Assembly: GCA_963750395.1 (NCBI GenBank) | Contig: CAVVQM010000008.1 | Location: 1 to 64,000 of the forward strand | Reading direction: 5' to 3' | Length of the DNA: 64,000 nt | DNA from: JADJPO01 sp963750395 | GTDB lineage: Bacteria > Actinomycetota > Actinomycetes > Actinomycetales > Kineosporiaceae | Shown here: positions 9,351 to 17,635 of the stretch, piece after piece | Numbering within the stretch: position 1 is the first letter of the stretch | How the letters are laid out: the number at the start of each line of letters is the position of its first letter | Program-made: the position numbers and the translations under genes | The notes under the pieces: model-generated | The model's input: the letters and a program-made list of their open reading frames with translations, nothing else | Told to the model about the DNA's origin: nothing | Databases searched by the model: none

Positions 9351-9995
9351 TCAGCTCGGGTCGTGCGCGGCTGCGGGGTCGCGGGTGAGAAGCACGACAC
9401 GGTACTGGCCGCCGAGCAGGCTCGGCTCGCTGCGCTCGAGCCGCCACGGCTGATCGGCGATGAGATCTGCCAGCCGACGATCGATGTCGGTGCCGAAGAA
9501 GCGGGTGATCGCGTTGAGCAGGCGTCGCAGGATGCGGGACGGTCCGGTGTCGGGCGCGAACTTGTCGAACACCACTGCACGGCCGTCCGGCTTGAGGACT
9601 CGAAGGGTCTCCGCGATGACCTGGCGGGGGTCGGGGACGACGCTGAGGACAAGCGACAGCACGGCGGCGTCGAACGAGGCCGCTGCCTCGCCGGTGTGAG
9701 CGGCGTCGCCCTGTCGGAGTTCAACACGGCCGGACAGGGTTGCCGCTCTACGGCGGGCTCGCGCGAGCATGTCCTCACTCAGGTCGATGCCGACGGCGTC
9801 CACCTCGGGCGGCAGGTAGGGCAGGTCGAGCCCCGTCCCGACACCCACGATGAGGACCCTCTCCCCCGGCTCTAGAGCGAGCATGGCTGCTGCGACCCGG
9901 CGGCCCGGACGGAAGAACCGCTCGAGCAACGCGTCGTACACCGGCGCCCAGGCCCGGTAGACGCGCAGGTTCCACGCTGTCGACGGCACGCGCAC
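9351..9995 (-). CDS. Class I SAM-dependent methyltransferase
   Basis: Small-molecule or lipid methyltransferase of the UbiE/PmtA type. Motif I is VLIVGVGTGLDLPYL, followed by the acidic end of strand 2 (AVGIDLSEDML), GDAAH and the VLKPDGRAVVFDKF motif. The phosphatidylethanolamine N-methyltransferase-like C-terminus (FFGTDIDRRL) is suggestive only. The start is uncertain. GTG at 9995 (residues VRVPSTAWN) gives 214 residues and begins just before the conserved WAPVYD. An in-frame ATG at 10103 would add 36 residues of poor quality without a ribosome site. An AGGAGGG lies 17 bases upstream of the chosen GTG, which is long. Confidence 0.82.
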   Translation of the reverse strand: MRVPSTAWNLRVYRAWAPVYDALLERFFRPGRRVAAAMLALEPGERVLIVGVGTGLDLPYLPPEVDAVGIDLSEDMLARARRRAATLSGRVELRQGDAAHTGEAAASFDAAVLSLVLSVVPDPRQVIAETLRVLKPDGRAVVFDKFAPDTGPSRILRRLLNAITRFFGTDIDRRLADLIADQPWRLERSEPSLLGGQYRVVLLTRDPAAAHDPS

Positions 9996-10177
9996 ACTCT
10001 GCCACCGTGGGTCCCTCCTGCCGAGCGGCTCCTTCGGGTTTCGCGACGACCAGCCTGTTTCGCCCTGACGGGTCGCGTGGACGCCAGCGCGTCGTGCCGG
10101 CATGGCAGGGCGTGTCGCGCCAGCCCGGCGAGGCTGTCAGGCTGGGTGCACACGCACGGACACGACCGGGAGGGACC

Positions 10178-10399
10178 ATGCCGTTCAGCGAGCCCGGCAG
10201 CACCGACAGTTGGAACCCCGAGACGGAGGCCCCGGAGGCCGACGTCGCGGATCAGCGAACCCCGGCCCTGCCGGACGACGAGCCTCCCGCTCCGGAACAC
10301 GTTCCGATGTCGTCGCGCCCGCCGTTGGCCGACGTCGACGAGGCCGACCTGCTGGACCAGGAGCGCGAGGTCCCCTGGAGCGACGTCGACCGGGAGTGA
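10178..10399 (+). CDS. Small acidic conserved protein of unknown function
   Basis: 73 residues, rich in Asp, Glu and Pro, with no predicted fold beyond disorder. The ATG at 10178 follows a strong GGGAGGG. The sequence has the pattern EADVADQ ... ADVDEADLLDQEREVPWSDVD, in which an A-D-x-x-x-Q-x-R-x-V-P element recurs. I recall short actinobacterial acidic proteins with the same pattern, but cannot name a family. It lies alone between a methyltransferase and a DinB gene, both on the other strand. Coding status rests on the ribosome site and the typical codon bias. Confidence 0.62.
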   Translation: MPFSEPGSTDSWNPETEAPEADVADQRTPALPDDEPPAPEHVPMSSRPPLADVDEADLLDQEREVPWSDVDRE

Positions 10400-10426
10400 G
10401 CGACCGTCGGCCGCTCCGGCGTCCGG

Positions 10427-10951
10427 TCAGCCCATGCTCTTCTTCCCGTCGATGGCCTCCCGGATGATGTCGGCGTGACCGGCGTGCTGGGCGGTCTCGG
10501 CGATGATGTGCAGGAACGTGCGCCGGGCCGACCGGGTGGCGTCCTTCGGGAACCAGGGAGCCTCCGGCAGGGGCTGCACGGCGTCCAGGTCGACCGTCCC
10601 GACGAGGTCGTCGGTGCGCGCCGCCACCCGCTCGTACTCGGTCAGCCAGCCCGCCAGGGTTTCGCCGTCCAGGAGCCGGAACGCGTTCTCCCACTGGCGG
10701 AAGTCCCCGTCCGCCGGCATCTGCATGGCGCTGGGTCCCTCGAGGATGAAGTCGACCCATCGCGCCTCGGTCAGGGCCACATGCTTGATCAGACCGCCCA
10801 GCGTGAGCTCACTGACCGTGCTGCGATGTCGGGCCTGCTCGTCGGTGAGGTCATCGGTGGTCTGCCGCAGGAAGTATCGGTGGATGCGCAGGGTCTCGAG
10901 GATGTCGGTGCGCTCGTCGGTCGGGGGCGTGGAGGGGCTCGTGTCGGTCAT
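10427..10951 (-). CDS. DinB/DUF664 family protein
   Basis: 174 residues. Four-helix-bundle metal-binding fold of the DinB/YfiT/mycothiol-transferase superfamily. The His residues expected at the metal site are present as GLIKHVALTEARW in the second helix and HIIAETAQHAGHADIIRE near the C-terminus. In actinobacteria this DUF664 branch often includes putative mycothiol-dependent enzymes, but no substrate can be assigned. The start at 10951 (MTDTSPST) is chosen over an in-frame upstream ATG at 10981 because the latter adds only an unrelated 10-residue tail. Monocistronic. Confidence 0.86.
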   Translation of the reverse strand: MTDTSPSTPPTDERTDILETLRIHRYFLRQTTDDLTDEQARHRSTVSELTLGGLIKHVALTEARWVDFILEGPSAMQMPADGDFRQWENAFRLLDGETLAGWLTEYERVAARTDDLVGTVDLDAVQPLPEAPWFPKDATRSARRTFLHIIAETAQHAGHADIIREAIDGKKSMG

Positions 10952-11101
10952 GCCGCTGACGCTAGACCCGCACTCCGACATTCAGCCCCCCGAGATGTGC
11001 CTGGCCGACACCTGTGCCGAACAGGTGGGCGAGCACCCGGGTGGTCGCGTCCGTTCCGGGCTGAGGTCGGGGCCCACCGGGCTGGTGCATCATCGGTCGC
11101 C

Positions 11102-11661
11102 ATGCGCGCGACGACGGCCCCGACGACCGGCCCGGGGCGCAGCCACCGGGTGAGCCACGACGTGCTCGGCCCGTGGTCCCTGGCCACCAGCCGGCAGTTC
11201 TGGGAGGGCTTCGCCCCCGCCGAGCTCGCCGGCCAGGGGGCCGATGACCGGCTACGGACGGTGTTCCGGGTGGACGCCGACTGGTCGGTGGCGCAGACGG
11301 CGGTCACCCAGGACGGCGCAACGGCTGTGGTGGAGGTCGTCGGGGACGGTGACCTCGACGCGGCCGCCTCGCAGGTCTGCCGCTTCCTGTCCCTCGACGT
11401 CGACGCCCGCGCATGGCCCGCCGTCGGCGACCGGGACGAGGTGATCGCCGATGCCCACTGGCGCCTGCCGGGCTTGCGTCCCTGTGGGTTCCGCTCCCCG
11501 TACGAGGCCTGGACGCCGAGGTGCGCGAGCGATACGGCGAGGACGCCCGACTCGCCGATGTGGCCGACCGATGGCGTCCGTTCCGCACCTGGGCAGCCGT
11601 GCATCTGCGGGCTCTGCGTGAGCGGCGCACCGGTGAGATCGCCGGCAGACGCGATCGATAG
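11102..11661 (+). pseudogene. AlkA-type DNA-3-methyladenine glycosylase with catalytic middle deleted
   Basis: The first ~135 codons match the N-terminal half of actinobacterial DNA-3-methyladenine glycosylase 2 proteins: SLATSRQFWEGFAP, then FLSLDVDARAWPAVGDRDEVI, then the LPGLRPxxFxSPYEA motif. Directly after SPYEA (near 11508) the frame changes. The next readable residues are the extreme C-terminus of the same family (DVADRWRPFRTWAAVHL). About 100 residues are missing, including the helix-hairpin-helix and the catalytic aspartate, and the two halves are out of frame. The plain frame would instead run on to 11737 as junk. It cannot be an active glycosylase as written. Start ATG at 11102. 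Confidence 0.78.
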
Positions 11662-11693
11662 AGCATCACGCGACCCCTGGGTGTGCGGATGCG

Positions 11694-12119
11694 TCAGGCG
11701 GAGGCCTGCCAGCCGGTCCAGCGATGGACGGCGATGACCACCAACGGTCCGGTCGGTGGCCCCGTCCGGTACTGCGGGTACCGATGCGCGAGCGCCAGGA
11801 GCCCCGGATGCTCAGGTTCCGGTTGGTCGAGCACGGTCGCCACGCCGTCCGCGCGCACCCACCACAACGCCGACCAGTCCTCGTCGTAGTGGTCGACCAG
11901 GACCGTGCATCGCGGCTCGTGACGCAGGTTGGCCAGTCGCTGAAGGCGCTGTGTCCGCTTGGGTTTGGCGTCCACCGCGGTGTAGACGACGTCCCCGGCC
12001 AGGGTGAAGACGATGGGGACGACATGCGGCGCGCCGTCCGGCCGGATCGTCCCCAACCGCGCCACCGGGCTTGCCGCGAAGCGGGCCAGGAGCTCAGGAT
12101 CCATCATCCAAGCGTGCAC
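11694..12119 (-). CDS. PPOX-class F420/FMN-dependent oxidoreductase (TIGR03668-like)
   Basis: 141 residues, split-beta-barrel fold of the pyridoxamine-phosphate-oxidase superfamily. It matches the short actinobacterial group that begins with a helix, then PVARLGTIRPDGAPHVVPIVF, followed by VYTAVDAKPKRTQRLQRLANL and CTVLVDHYDEDWSALWWVRADG. This group is believed to bind F420 rather than FMN; that is family knowledge, not seen directly. The start is GTG at 12119; an internal ATG five residues in is also possible. It reads away from the repeat array at 12184-12472, which therefore overlaps its promoter region. Confidence 0.85.
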   Translation of the reverse strand: MHAWMMDPELLARFAASPVARLGTIRPDGAPHVVPIVFTLAGDVVYTAVDAKPKRTQRLQRLANLRHEPRCTVLVDHYDEDWSALWWVRADGVATVLDQPEPEHPGLLALAHRYPQYRTGPPTGPLVVIAVHRWTGWQASA

Positions 12120-12183
12120 TCATCGCCCGGTGCCTGGGCAGCAGGACTCGCGTGATACGTGGGACCGCGGCCTCGTCGGTCCA

Positions 12184-12472
12184 TGATCACGTTGAGCACT
12201 CTGCGGGCCGGTGCATGATCACGGTGCGGGTTGCGCGTGCTCGGCGGTGTGCGTTCCACGCATCGTGATCTTCACCGTGATCATGGGGAGGGCTGGGCGC
12301 GGGCGCCGTGGGTGATCACGTTGAGCACTCTGCGGGTCGGTGCATGATCACGGTGTGGGTTGTGCGTGCTGGGCGATGTGCGTTCCACGCATCGTGATCT
12401 TCACCGTGATCATGGGGGCATGCGCTTCACCGTGATCATGGGGCAGCGCTTCATCGTGATCATGGGGCAGCG
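12184..12472. repeat. Intergenic array of TGATCA-containing inverted repeats
   Basis: The 419 bp gap between the PPOX gene and the epimerase gene is filled mainly by this array. Two near-identical 129 bp units start at 12184 and 12313. Each contains a perfect 13 bp inverted repeat, CATGATCACGGTG ... CACCGTGATCATG (12214-12226 with 12273-12285; 12343-12355 with 12402-12414), separated by 46 bp. The second unit is followed by further copies of the half-site: CTTCACCGTGATCATGGGG-like motifs start at 12399, 12425 and 12449 (spacing 26 and 24 bp). No open frame fits. A related copy lies at 43771-43898. It may be a non-autonomous mobile repeat, a REP-like hairpin family or a protein-binding array. 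Confidence 0.85.
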
Positions 12473-12538
12473 GGTGGGCAGCGGGGGAGCGCGTCATCGG
12501 ATCGGTCGATCGATCGATCCTCCCCCTAGATTGGCTCA

Positions 12539-13540
12539 ATGCACATCCTGCTGATCGGAGCCACCGGCCAGGTCGGGTATGCCGCGAGCGTGGCCCTGGC
12601 CCAGGCAGGTCACCAGGTGAGCGTGCTGGTACGGGACGCCGCGCGGGCACCGCTGCCCGGGCAGATCAGGGTGATCGCCGCACCCGTGTTCACCGGCGAT
12701 GTCTTCGCCTCGGCCCTGACCGACGTCGACCTGGTCTTCTACGGGGTGGGGCTGCCCGAGCAGTTCACCGTCGACGAGAACGTCTTCCAGCGGATCAACC
12801 GGGGTCTGCTCAACACCTTCCTGTCCGCGATGGAAGCAACCCGGCTGCGCAGGCTGGTCTACGTCTCCGCCTACGAGGTCTTCGCACCCAGGGACGGCGT
12901 CGTCCGCGAGTCCCACCCCTTGGCCGACCTCGACGGTCTCAGCCCCTATTTCGCGGCGATGGCCGAGGCCTACGGAGAGGTGCTCGCGTTCGCTGAACGC
13001 ACGTCGACACGGCTGACCACCATCCACCCGGCCGCACTGTACGGGGGTCTGAACACGGGTTTCGGTTTCACCGACGTGATCGAGAACCTGCTGAACAAGC
13101 GGTTCTGGCGGTTGCCGGTCCTGCTGTCTGGACGGTTCCCGTTGGTGCACGCCGCCTCACTGGGCGACGCGGTGTGCCGGGTCGTGGGGACCGCGCCCGA
13201 CCTCGGCCATGACGGAGCGTTCATCGTCAGCGACGGCATGTTCGACCTGCCCACCCTGGTGCGTGAGCTACGCGCACAGACCTCCAGCATGGCGCCCCCG
13301 ACGGTGCCCGCGCCGCTCGCCTACGCCGCCATCGCGCCGATCGAGGCCGCCGGTCGCCTGCTGCGCCGCCGTCCACTCCTGGCCAGGGTGCAGTTGGATC
13401 TCGTCACCGCGGGGATCGAACCACTGGCGGCGCGCGCCCGTTCCCAGCTGGGCTGGACGCCGATGCCGCTGTCGACGGGGATCGCCCGCTATCTGCAGGA
13501 GCGGGGGGAGCTGCTGGCCGCCCGGGCCGCGCTCGCCTGA
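12539..13540 (+). CDS. NAD(P)-dependent epimerase/dehydratase-like protein
   Basis: 333 residues, extended/atypical SDR fold. The N-terminal dinucleotide motif reads LLIGATGQVG. A mid-domain YVSAYEVF replaces the classic YxxxK, so the catalytic Tyr/Lys pair is not canonical. The GGLNTGFGFTDVIENLL substrate region is typical of the extended SDR group. This fits the loosely defined NAD-binding epimerases that may reduce or epimerise polyketide- or sugar-like substrates; no substrate can be assigned. The ATG at 12539 is the only good start and follows the repeat array directly. It ends 12 bp before the convergent lacI gene. Confidence 0.8.
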   Translation: MHILLIGATGQVGYAASVALAQAGHQVSVLVRDAARAPLPGQIRVIAAPVFTGDVFASALTDVDLVFYGVGLPEQFTVDENVFQRINRGLLNTFLSAMEATRLRRLVYVSAYEVFAPRDGVVRESHPLADLDGLSPYFAAMAEAYGEVLAFAERTSTRLTTIHPAALYGGLNTGFGFTDVIENLLNKRFWRLPVLLSGRFPLVHAASLGDAVCRVVGTAPDLGHDGAFIVSDGMFDLPTLVRELRAQTSSMAPPTVPAPLAYAAIAPIEAAGRLLRRRPLLARVQLDLVTAGIEPLAARARSQLGWTPMPLSTGIARYLQERGELLAARAALA

Positions 13541-13552
13541 TCAGGCACTCGA

Positions 13553-14617
13553 TCAGGACGGCGCCGGCCCGGTTGAGCCACGCACCACGAGAGACGAGCC
13601 GAGGCGGCTGTGCCGGGCGCGCAGATGCGGATTCTCGATCCGCCTGACCAACTGCTGGGCGGCCAGGGTGCCGATCTCGGTCAGGGGTTGCGCGATCGTG
13701 GTCAGGCTCAGGGCACGCAAGGCCCCGAGCGCCATGCCGTCGTACCCGATCACCGAGAGATCCCCGGGGACGTCGAGGCCGCGACCCTGGGCCGCCGCGA
13801 TCGCCCCGAGGGCCGCGAGGTCGTTGGCGACGAACAGCGCCGTCGGCGCCGGGGTGCCGTCGCGAGCGTCCAGGGCATCCAGCGCCGCGGTGTAGCCGGC
13901 GGCGTCGGTCAGTCCGCCGGGAACCACCCGGGACTCGAGCCCGGCGGCGGCCATCGCCTCGCGATACCCACGGCAGCGCTCGGCCGAGACGGGATTGTCA
14001 CCGCCGTCCAGATGGGTGATCCGTCGGTGATTCAAGGAGAGCAGATGCTCGACGGCCAGCCGTGCGCCGGCGACGTCGTCGTTGGCGACCGAGTCCAGGC
14101 GCGGCCCCCTCACGTCCCGCCGGGTGACCACGACGGTGGGCACCTCGGCGGCGAGTCGGCGAATGGTCAGCCCCGGCAACGAGTGCGAGATCAGGATCAG
14201 GCCCTCGACCTGGAACTCCAGGAGCTTCTCCAGCCCTGGTGATTCGCCCGCGTCGGGTCCCCCGCTGACCAGCATGGTGGCGTAGCCCAGGTCGCGAAGT
14301 TGCTCCTGCACGCCGTCCAGGAGCTCGGCGAAGATCGGGTTGTGCAGGTCGACGACAAGCACGCCGACGGTGCGGCTGCGGCGGACGGCGAGACCGCGGG
14401 CGGCGGCGTTGGGTCGGTAGCCGAGGGTCTCGGCCGCCGCCATGATCGCAGCCCGGCTCGCGGGTGCCACCTTGGGCGAGCCCTGCATGGCCAACGAGAC
14501 CAACGACTTCGACACGTTGGCGAGCGCGGCGACGTCGTGAATGGTCGGGCGTGGTCTGCCGGCCACGGTCGTGGACGGCGTCCTCCTGGCCGGATTCGTC
14601 TCCCGGTCCGAGGTCAC
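13553..14617 (-). CDS. LacI-family regulator of inositol catabolism (probable)
   Basis: 354 residues. The HTH TIHDVAALANVSKSLVSLAMQG is at about 24-45 with the hinge helix RPNAAARGLAVRRS. A periplasmic-binding-protein-like effector domain follows, including VGVLVVDLHNPIFAELLDG and the C-terminal TTIAQPLTEIG motif. The GTG start overlaps the iolG stop by four bases, so it is cotranscribed with the dehydrogenase gene. A perfect LacI-type palindrome in the divergent promoter (15717-15730) is its likely operator, making it a local repressor relieved by inositol or a pathway intermediate. The regulatory role is inferred from position. Confidence 0.88.
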   Translation of the reverse strand: MTSDRETNPARRTPSTTVAGRPRPTIHDVAALANVSKSLVSLAMQGSPKVAPASRAAIMAAAETLGYRPNAAARGLAVRRSRTVGVLVVDLHNPIFAELLDGVQEQLRDLGYATMLVSGGPDAGESPGLEKLLEFQVEGLILISHSLPGLTIRRLAAEVPTVVVTRRDVRGPRLDSVANDDVAGARLAVEHLLSLNHRRITHLDGGDNPVSAERCRGYREAMAAAGLESRVVPGGLTDAAGYTAALDALDARDGTPAPTALFVANDLAALGAIAAAQGRGLDVPGDLSVIGYDGMALGALRALSLTTIAQPLTEIGTLAAQQLVRRIENPHLRARHSRLGSSLVVRGSTGPAPS

Positions 14618-15630
14618 GGGTGGGGATCCACCACGTCGGACACCCGCACGGGGGCCCGGGTCGCCACCGAGATCTCGCAGGCGATCGCCGCGCGCAGGCT
14701 GTCCAGCGCGGCCTGCGGTGGGCAGGGGTTCTCGAGCTCACCGGCGGCGTGGGAGACGAACGAGGCGGTCTCGCGCCGGAAGGCCTCCCGGAACCGGTCG
14801 ACGAACCCGGCGTAGGCGGCCACGGGCTCCCCGTCGGTGGACGTATCCGATGGGTCCAGGCTGCGCAACGGCGTCCGCGGGCCGAGCCCGGCGCTGACCG
14901 AGTCGGTCGACCCGAAGGCCTCCAGCCGCACGTCGTGGCCGAGCGCGTCGTGCCGGGAGGCGTGCACCGACGCCTGGACGCCGCCCGTGGTCACCGCGTG
15001 GACGAGGGCGACGTCGGCGTCGTCGAATCGGGCGTAGTCAGGGTGCGCCCGCACCGCCTTGCTCGCGTACACCGTCGCGATGGCCTCCCCCGTGAGCCAG
15101 GCGATCTGGTCCAGGTCGTGGACGAGCAGGTCGCGGAAGATCCCGCCGCTGCCGGCGATGAACTCCGGGGTCGACGGCTGGTGGTCGTGGGCGATCAGCC
15201 GCAGCGAGTAGAGGGTTCCGAGTTCGCCGCGGCCGGCCAGGTCGTGCACGGCGCTCAGCCCCGGGTCGAACCGGCGCTGGAACCCCACCTGCAGGCTTGC
15301 GCCGCATCTCTCGGCGAGATCCATCACCGCCTCGGTGTCGCTCAGGCGCAACGCGATCGGCTTCTCGCACAGCACCGGCCCGCCGCCGCGCAGCACCTGG
15401 TGCAGCAGGTCGGCATGGGCGTCGGTGGCCAGGGCGACGACGGTGGCGTCGACGTCGAGGTCCTCCAGCCGGTCCCAGGCCACGGCGGTGGCCCCATAGC
15501 GATCGGCCAGGTCCGTTGCCCTTTCGTCGGTCCGGTTGGCGACCAGGACGGAGGTGACCCGCGGGTCGGCCACCAGGTCCTCGACGCGGATGCGCCCCAT
15601 GCGCCCGGCTCCGATCACGGCGATCCTCAT
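14614..15630 (-). CDS. iolG: Inositol 2-dehydrogenase (Gfo/Idh/MocA family)
   Basis: 338 residues. N-terminal Rossmann fold (VIGAGRMGRIRVEDL), then CEKPIAL with the catalytic-site Lys, then GGIFRDLLVHDLDQIAWLTGE carrying the Asp/His pair typical of myo-inositol dehydrogenases. It would oxidise myo-inositol to 2-keto-myo-inositol with NAD+, feeding IolE encoded on the opposite strand. The ATG at 15630 (MRIAVIG) is preceded by GGAAGGA; an upstream in-frame start would only add an unrelated tail. The short ATGA/GTGA overlap with the downstream regulator shows an operon. Substrate is inferred from the cluster; related enzymes act on other polyols. Confidence 0.87.
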   Translation of the reverse strand: MRIAVIGAGRMGRIRVEDLVADPRVTSVLVANRTDERATDLADRYGATAVAWDRLEDLDVDATVVALATDAHADLLHQVLRGGGPVLCEKPIALRLSDTEAVMDLAERCGASLQVGFQRRFDPGLSAVHDLAGRGELGTLYSLRLIAHDHQPSTPEFIAGSGGIFRDLLVHDLDQIAWLTGEAIATVYASKAVRAHPDYARFDDADVALVHAVTTGGVQASVHASRHDALGHDVRLEAFGSTDSVSAGLGPRTPLRSLDPSDTSTDGEPVAAYAGFVDRFREAFRRETASFVSHAAGELENPCPPQAALDSLRAAIACEISVATRAPVRVSDVVDPHP

Positions 15631-15716
15631 CCGTCGTCCTTCCGTCGATCGTGTCCGGTCGATCCGGCTCACCTATTGCGACGACCCCTGGTGCGATGTC
15701 AGGATTCAACCAGGAA

Positions 15717-15730
15717 TTGGAGCGCTCCAA
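15717..15730. promoter_or_regulatory. LacI-type operator in the iol divergent promoter
   Basis: Perfect 14 bp palindrome TTGGAGCGCTCCAA, with the central CG step typical of LacI-family operators. It sits 22 bp before the iolE start and 86 bp upstream of iolG, so one site can control both directions. The LacI gene at 13553-14617 is the obvious ligand. Confidence 0.82.
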
Positions 15731-15752
15731 CAGACCACGATTCGAGGTTGTC

Positions 15753-16670
15753 ATGACGGGTTTCGTCGATCGCATCGCGACTGCCCCCATCTCCTGGGGC
15801 ATCTGCGAGGTGCCCGGCTGGGGGGCGATGCTGCCGACCCGCAGGGTCCTGGCCGAGATGACCGCGCTCGGCCTGCGCGCGACCGAACTGGGCGCTCCCG
15901 GGTTCTTCCCCGACGAGCCCGAAGCGGTGAACGCGCTGCTGGCCGAACTCGACATGACGATGCTCGGCGGGTTCACCCCGCTGGTGCTGCACGATCGGTC
16001 GGCGCGGGGAGAGCTGATCGCCCAGGCGACCGCCTCGGCCGCTCACCTCGCCGCGACCGGATCCAGCGTGTTGGTGAGCGCCGTCGTCCAGGACCACGAC
16101 TGGTCGACGCCGCGGCGCCTGGATGACGCCGAACGCCGGTGCCTGCTGGAGTCGCTGTCGATCGTCGACGACATCTGCGCCGAGCACGGCCTGCGCCAGG
16201 TGCTGCACCCACACGTGCAGACGCTCGTCGAGACGGCCGACGACGTCCATCGCGTCCTGGACGGGTGCGACGTCGACTGGTGTCTGGACACCGGCCACCT
16301 CGCCATCGGGGGCGTCGACCCGGTCCAGTTCGCCCGGGACGCCATGGAGCGGGTCGGTCACGTGCACCTCAAAGACGTGAGCATGGCCCTGGTGGAGCCC
16401 GTGCTCAGACGCGAGGTATCCCTCATGCAGGCCACCCAGAACGGCCTGTTCACCCCGCTCGGCCAGGGCGACGTCGACATCGCCGGCGTGGTACAGACCC
16501 TCGAGGGCGCCGGGTACCGCGGCTGGTACGTCATCGAGCAGGACACCGCCATCACCTCGGCACTGCCGGAGGAGGGCGAGGGCCCGGTCCGTCAGGTGCA
16601 GACATCGATGGAGTTCCTCACCGGTACCGTGGCTCCTCGTCTGACCGCGCGCGAAGGGACGAGGTCTTGA
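15753..16670 (+). CDS. iolE: Inosose dehydratase-like sugar phosphate isomerase/epimerase
   Basis: 305 residues, xylose-isomerase-like TIM barrel. The start PISWGICEVPGWG matches the IolE signature (PISWGxxE). Metal-ligand regions are visible at HPHVQTLVE, CLDTGHLAIGG, HVHLKDV and the terminal YVIEQD. Expected reaction: dehydration of 2-keto-myo-inositol to 3D-(3,5/4)-trihydroxycyclohexane-1,2-dione. The ATG at 15753 has GAGG seven bases upstream and lies just after the LacI operator. First gene of the five-gene plus-strand operon; its TGA shares bases with the TTG start of iolC. Confidence 0.88.
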   Translation: MTGFVDRIATAPISWGICEVPGWGAMLPTRRVLAEMTALGLRATELGAPGFFPDEPEAVNALLAELDMTMLGGFTPLVLHDRSARGELIAQATASAAHLAATGSSVLVSAVVQDHDWSTPRRLDDAERRCLLESLSIVDDICAEHGLRQVLHPHVQTLVETADDVHRVLDGCDVDWCLDTGHLAIGGVDPVQFARDAMERVGHVHLKDVSMALVEPVLRREVSLMQATQNGLFTPLGQGDVDIAGVVQTLEGAGYRGWYVIEQDTAITSALPEEGEGPVRQVQTSMEFLTGTVAPRLTAREGTRS

Positions 16671-17635
16671 CCGCTCCCGAGGTGCTGGCCGTGGGCAGGG
16701 TCAGCGTCGATCTGTACGCGGCCGAGCCCGGTGCGTCCTTCGCCGATCAGCAGAGCTTCACCAAGTCGGTCGGCGGTAGCCCGACCAACGTCGCCGTCGC
16801 GGCCGCCCGACTGGGTCGTCGGGCGGCGCTGGTCAGCGCGGTCGGCGACGACGGGTTGGGCCGGTATGTGCGCCGCCGGCTCGAGGGTTGGAACGTCGAC
16901 ACCACGTACGTCGGGGTCGCCACCGGGGGGCAGACGCCGGTGGTGCTGACGGCCCTCGATCCGCCGAGCTCCCCGCAGATCGTCTTCTACCGCGGTCCCG
17001 CCGCGCCCGACGCCACCATGACCGAGGACCAGGTGCCCGCGGCGGTGATCGCCGAGTGTGACCTGCTCTGGCTGAGCCACGCCAGTCTGGCGCAGGGGAG
17101 CACGCCGGGCGCGGTCACCGCGTGGGCGGACCGCCGTGACCGTCGCGCGCACACCGTGCTCGATCTCGACTATCGACCCCACCTGTGGACCGACCTGGAA
17201 TCGGCGCGGGCGGCCGCACAGTCACTCATCGCCGCCTCCACCGTGGTGGTCGGCAACCGCGAGGAGTGTGACATGGCCCTGGGCACGACCGACGAGGACG
17301 ACGCCGCCGACGCCCTGCTCGCGCGTGGGGTGGACCTGGCCGTGATCAAGCTGGGCGCCGAGGGCGTGTACATGGCGCGGGACGACGGGCGGTGGCGGAT
17401 CCCGCCCACCCCGATCGAGCTGGTCTGCGGCCTGGGCGCCGGCGACGCCTTCGGCGGGGCCCTCGCGCATGGTCTGCTCAGCGGATGGGCGGTGCCACGG
17501 ATCGGGCGATTCGCCAGTGCCGCAGGGGCGTTGGTCGCCTCCCGGCTCACCTCCTCCGATGCGATGCCCCGTCTCGACGAGGTCCTGGCCCTCGTCGGGG
17601 ACGCCGGCGCCGACGCCGTTGAGGTGACACCGTGA
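16667..17635 (+). CDS. iolC: 5-dehydro-2-deoxygluconokinase (PfkB family)
   Basis: 322 residues. PfkB ribokinase fold: N-terminal GGSPTNVAVAAARLGRRAALVSAVGDDGLG and C-terminal GAGDAFGGALAHGLL with the catalytic Asp of the GAGD motif. It phosphorylates 2-deoxy-5-keto-D-gluconate at the 6-position in the iol pathway. I place the start at TTG 16667, which overlaps the iolE stop (TTGA) and follows AGGGACGAGG; a GTG at 16682 is the alternative. Downstream its TGA overlaps the GTG of the next gene, so translation is coupled. Confidence 0.88.
   Translation: MTAPEVLAVGRVSVDLYAAEPGASFADQQSFTKSVGGSPTNVAVAAARLGRRAALVSAVGDDGLGRYVRRRLEGWNVDTTYVGVATGGQTPVVLTALDPPSSPQIVFYRGPAAPDATMTEDQVPAAVIAECDLLWLSHASLAQGSTPGAVTAWADRRDRRAHTVLDLDYRPHLWTDLESARAAAQSLIAASTVVVGNREECDMALGTTDEDDAADALLARGVDLAVIKLGAEGVYMARDDGRWRIPPTPIELVCGLGAGDAFGGALAHGLLSGWAVPRIGRFASAAGALVASRLTSSDAMPRLDEVLALVGDAGADAVEVTP

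Noticed and set aside
12348..12650. Minus-strand frame over the repeat array
   Set aside because: His-rich product derives from GTGATCATG repeats; no coding signs.
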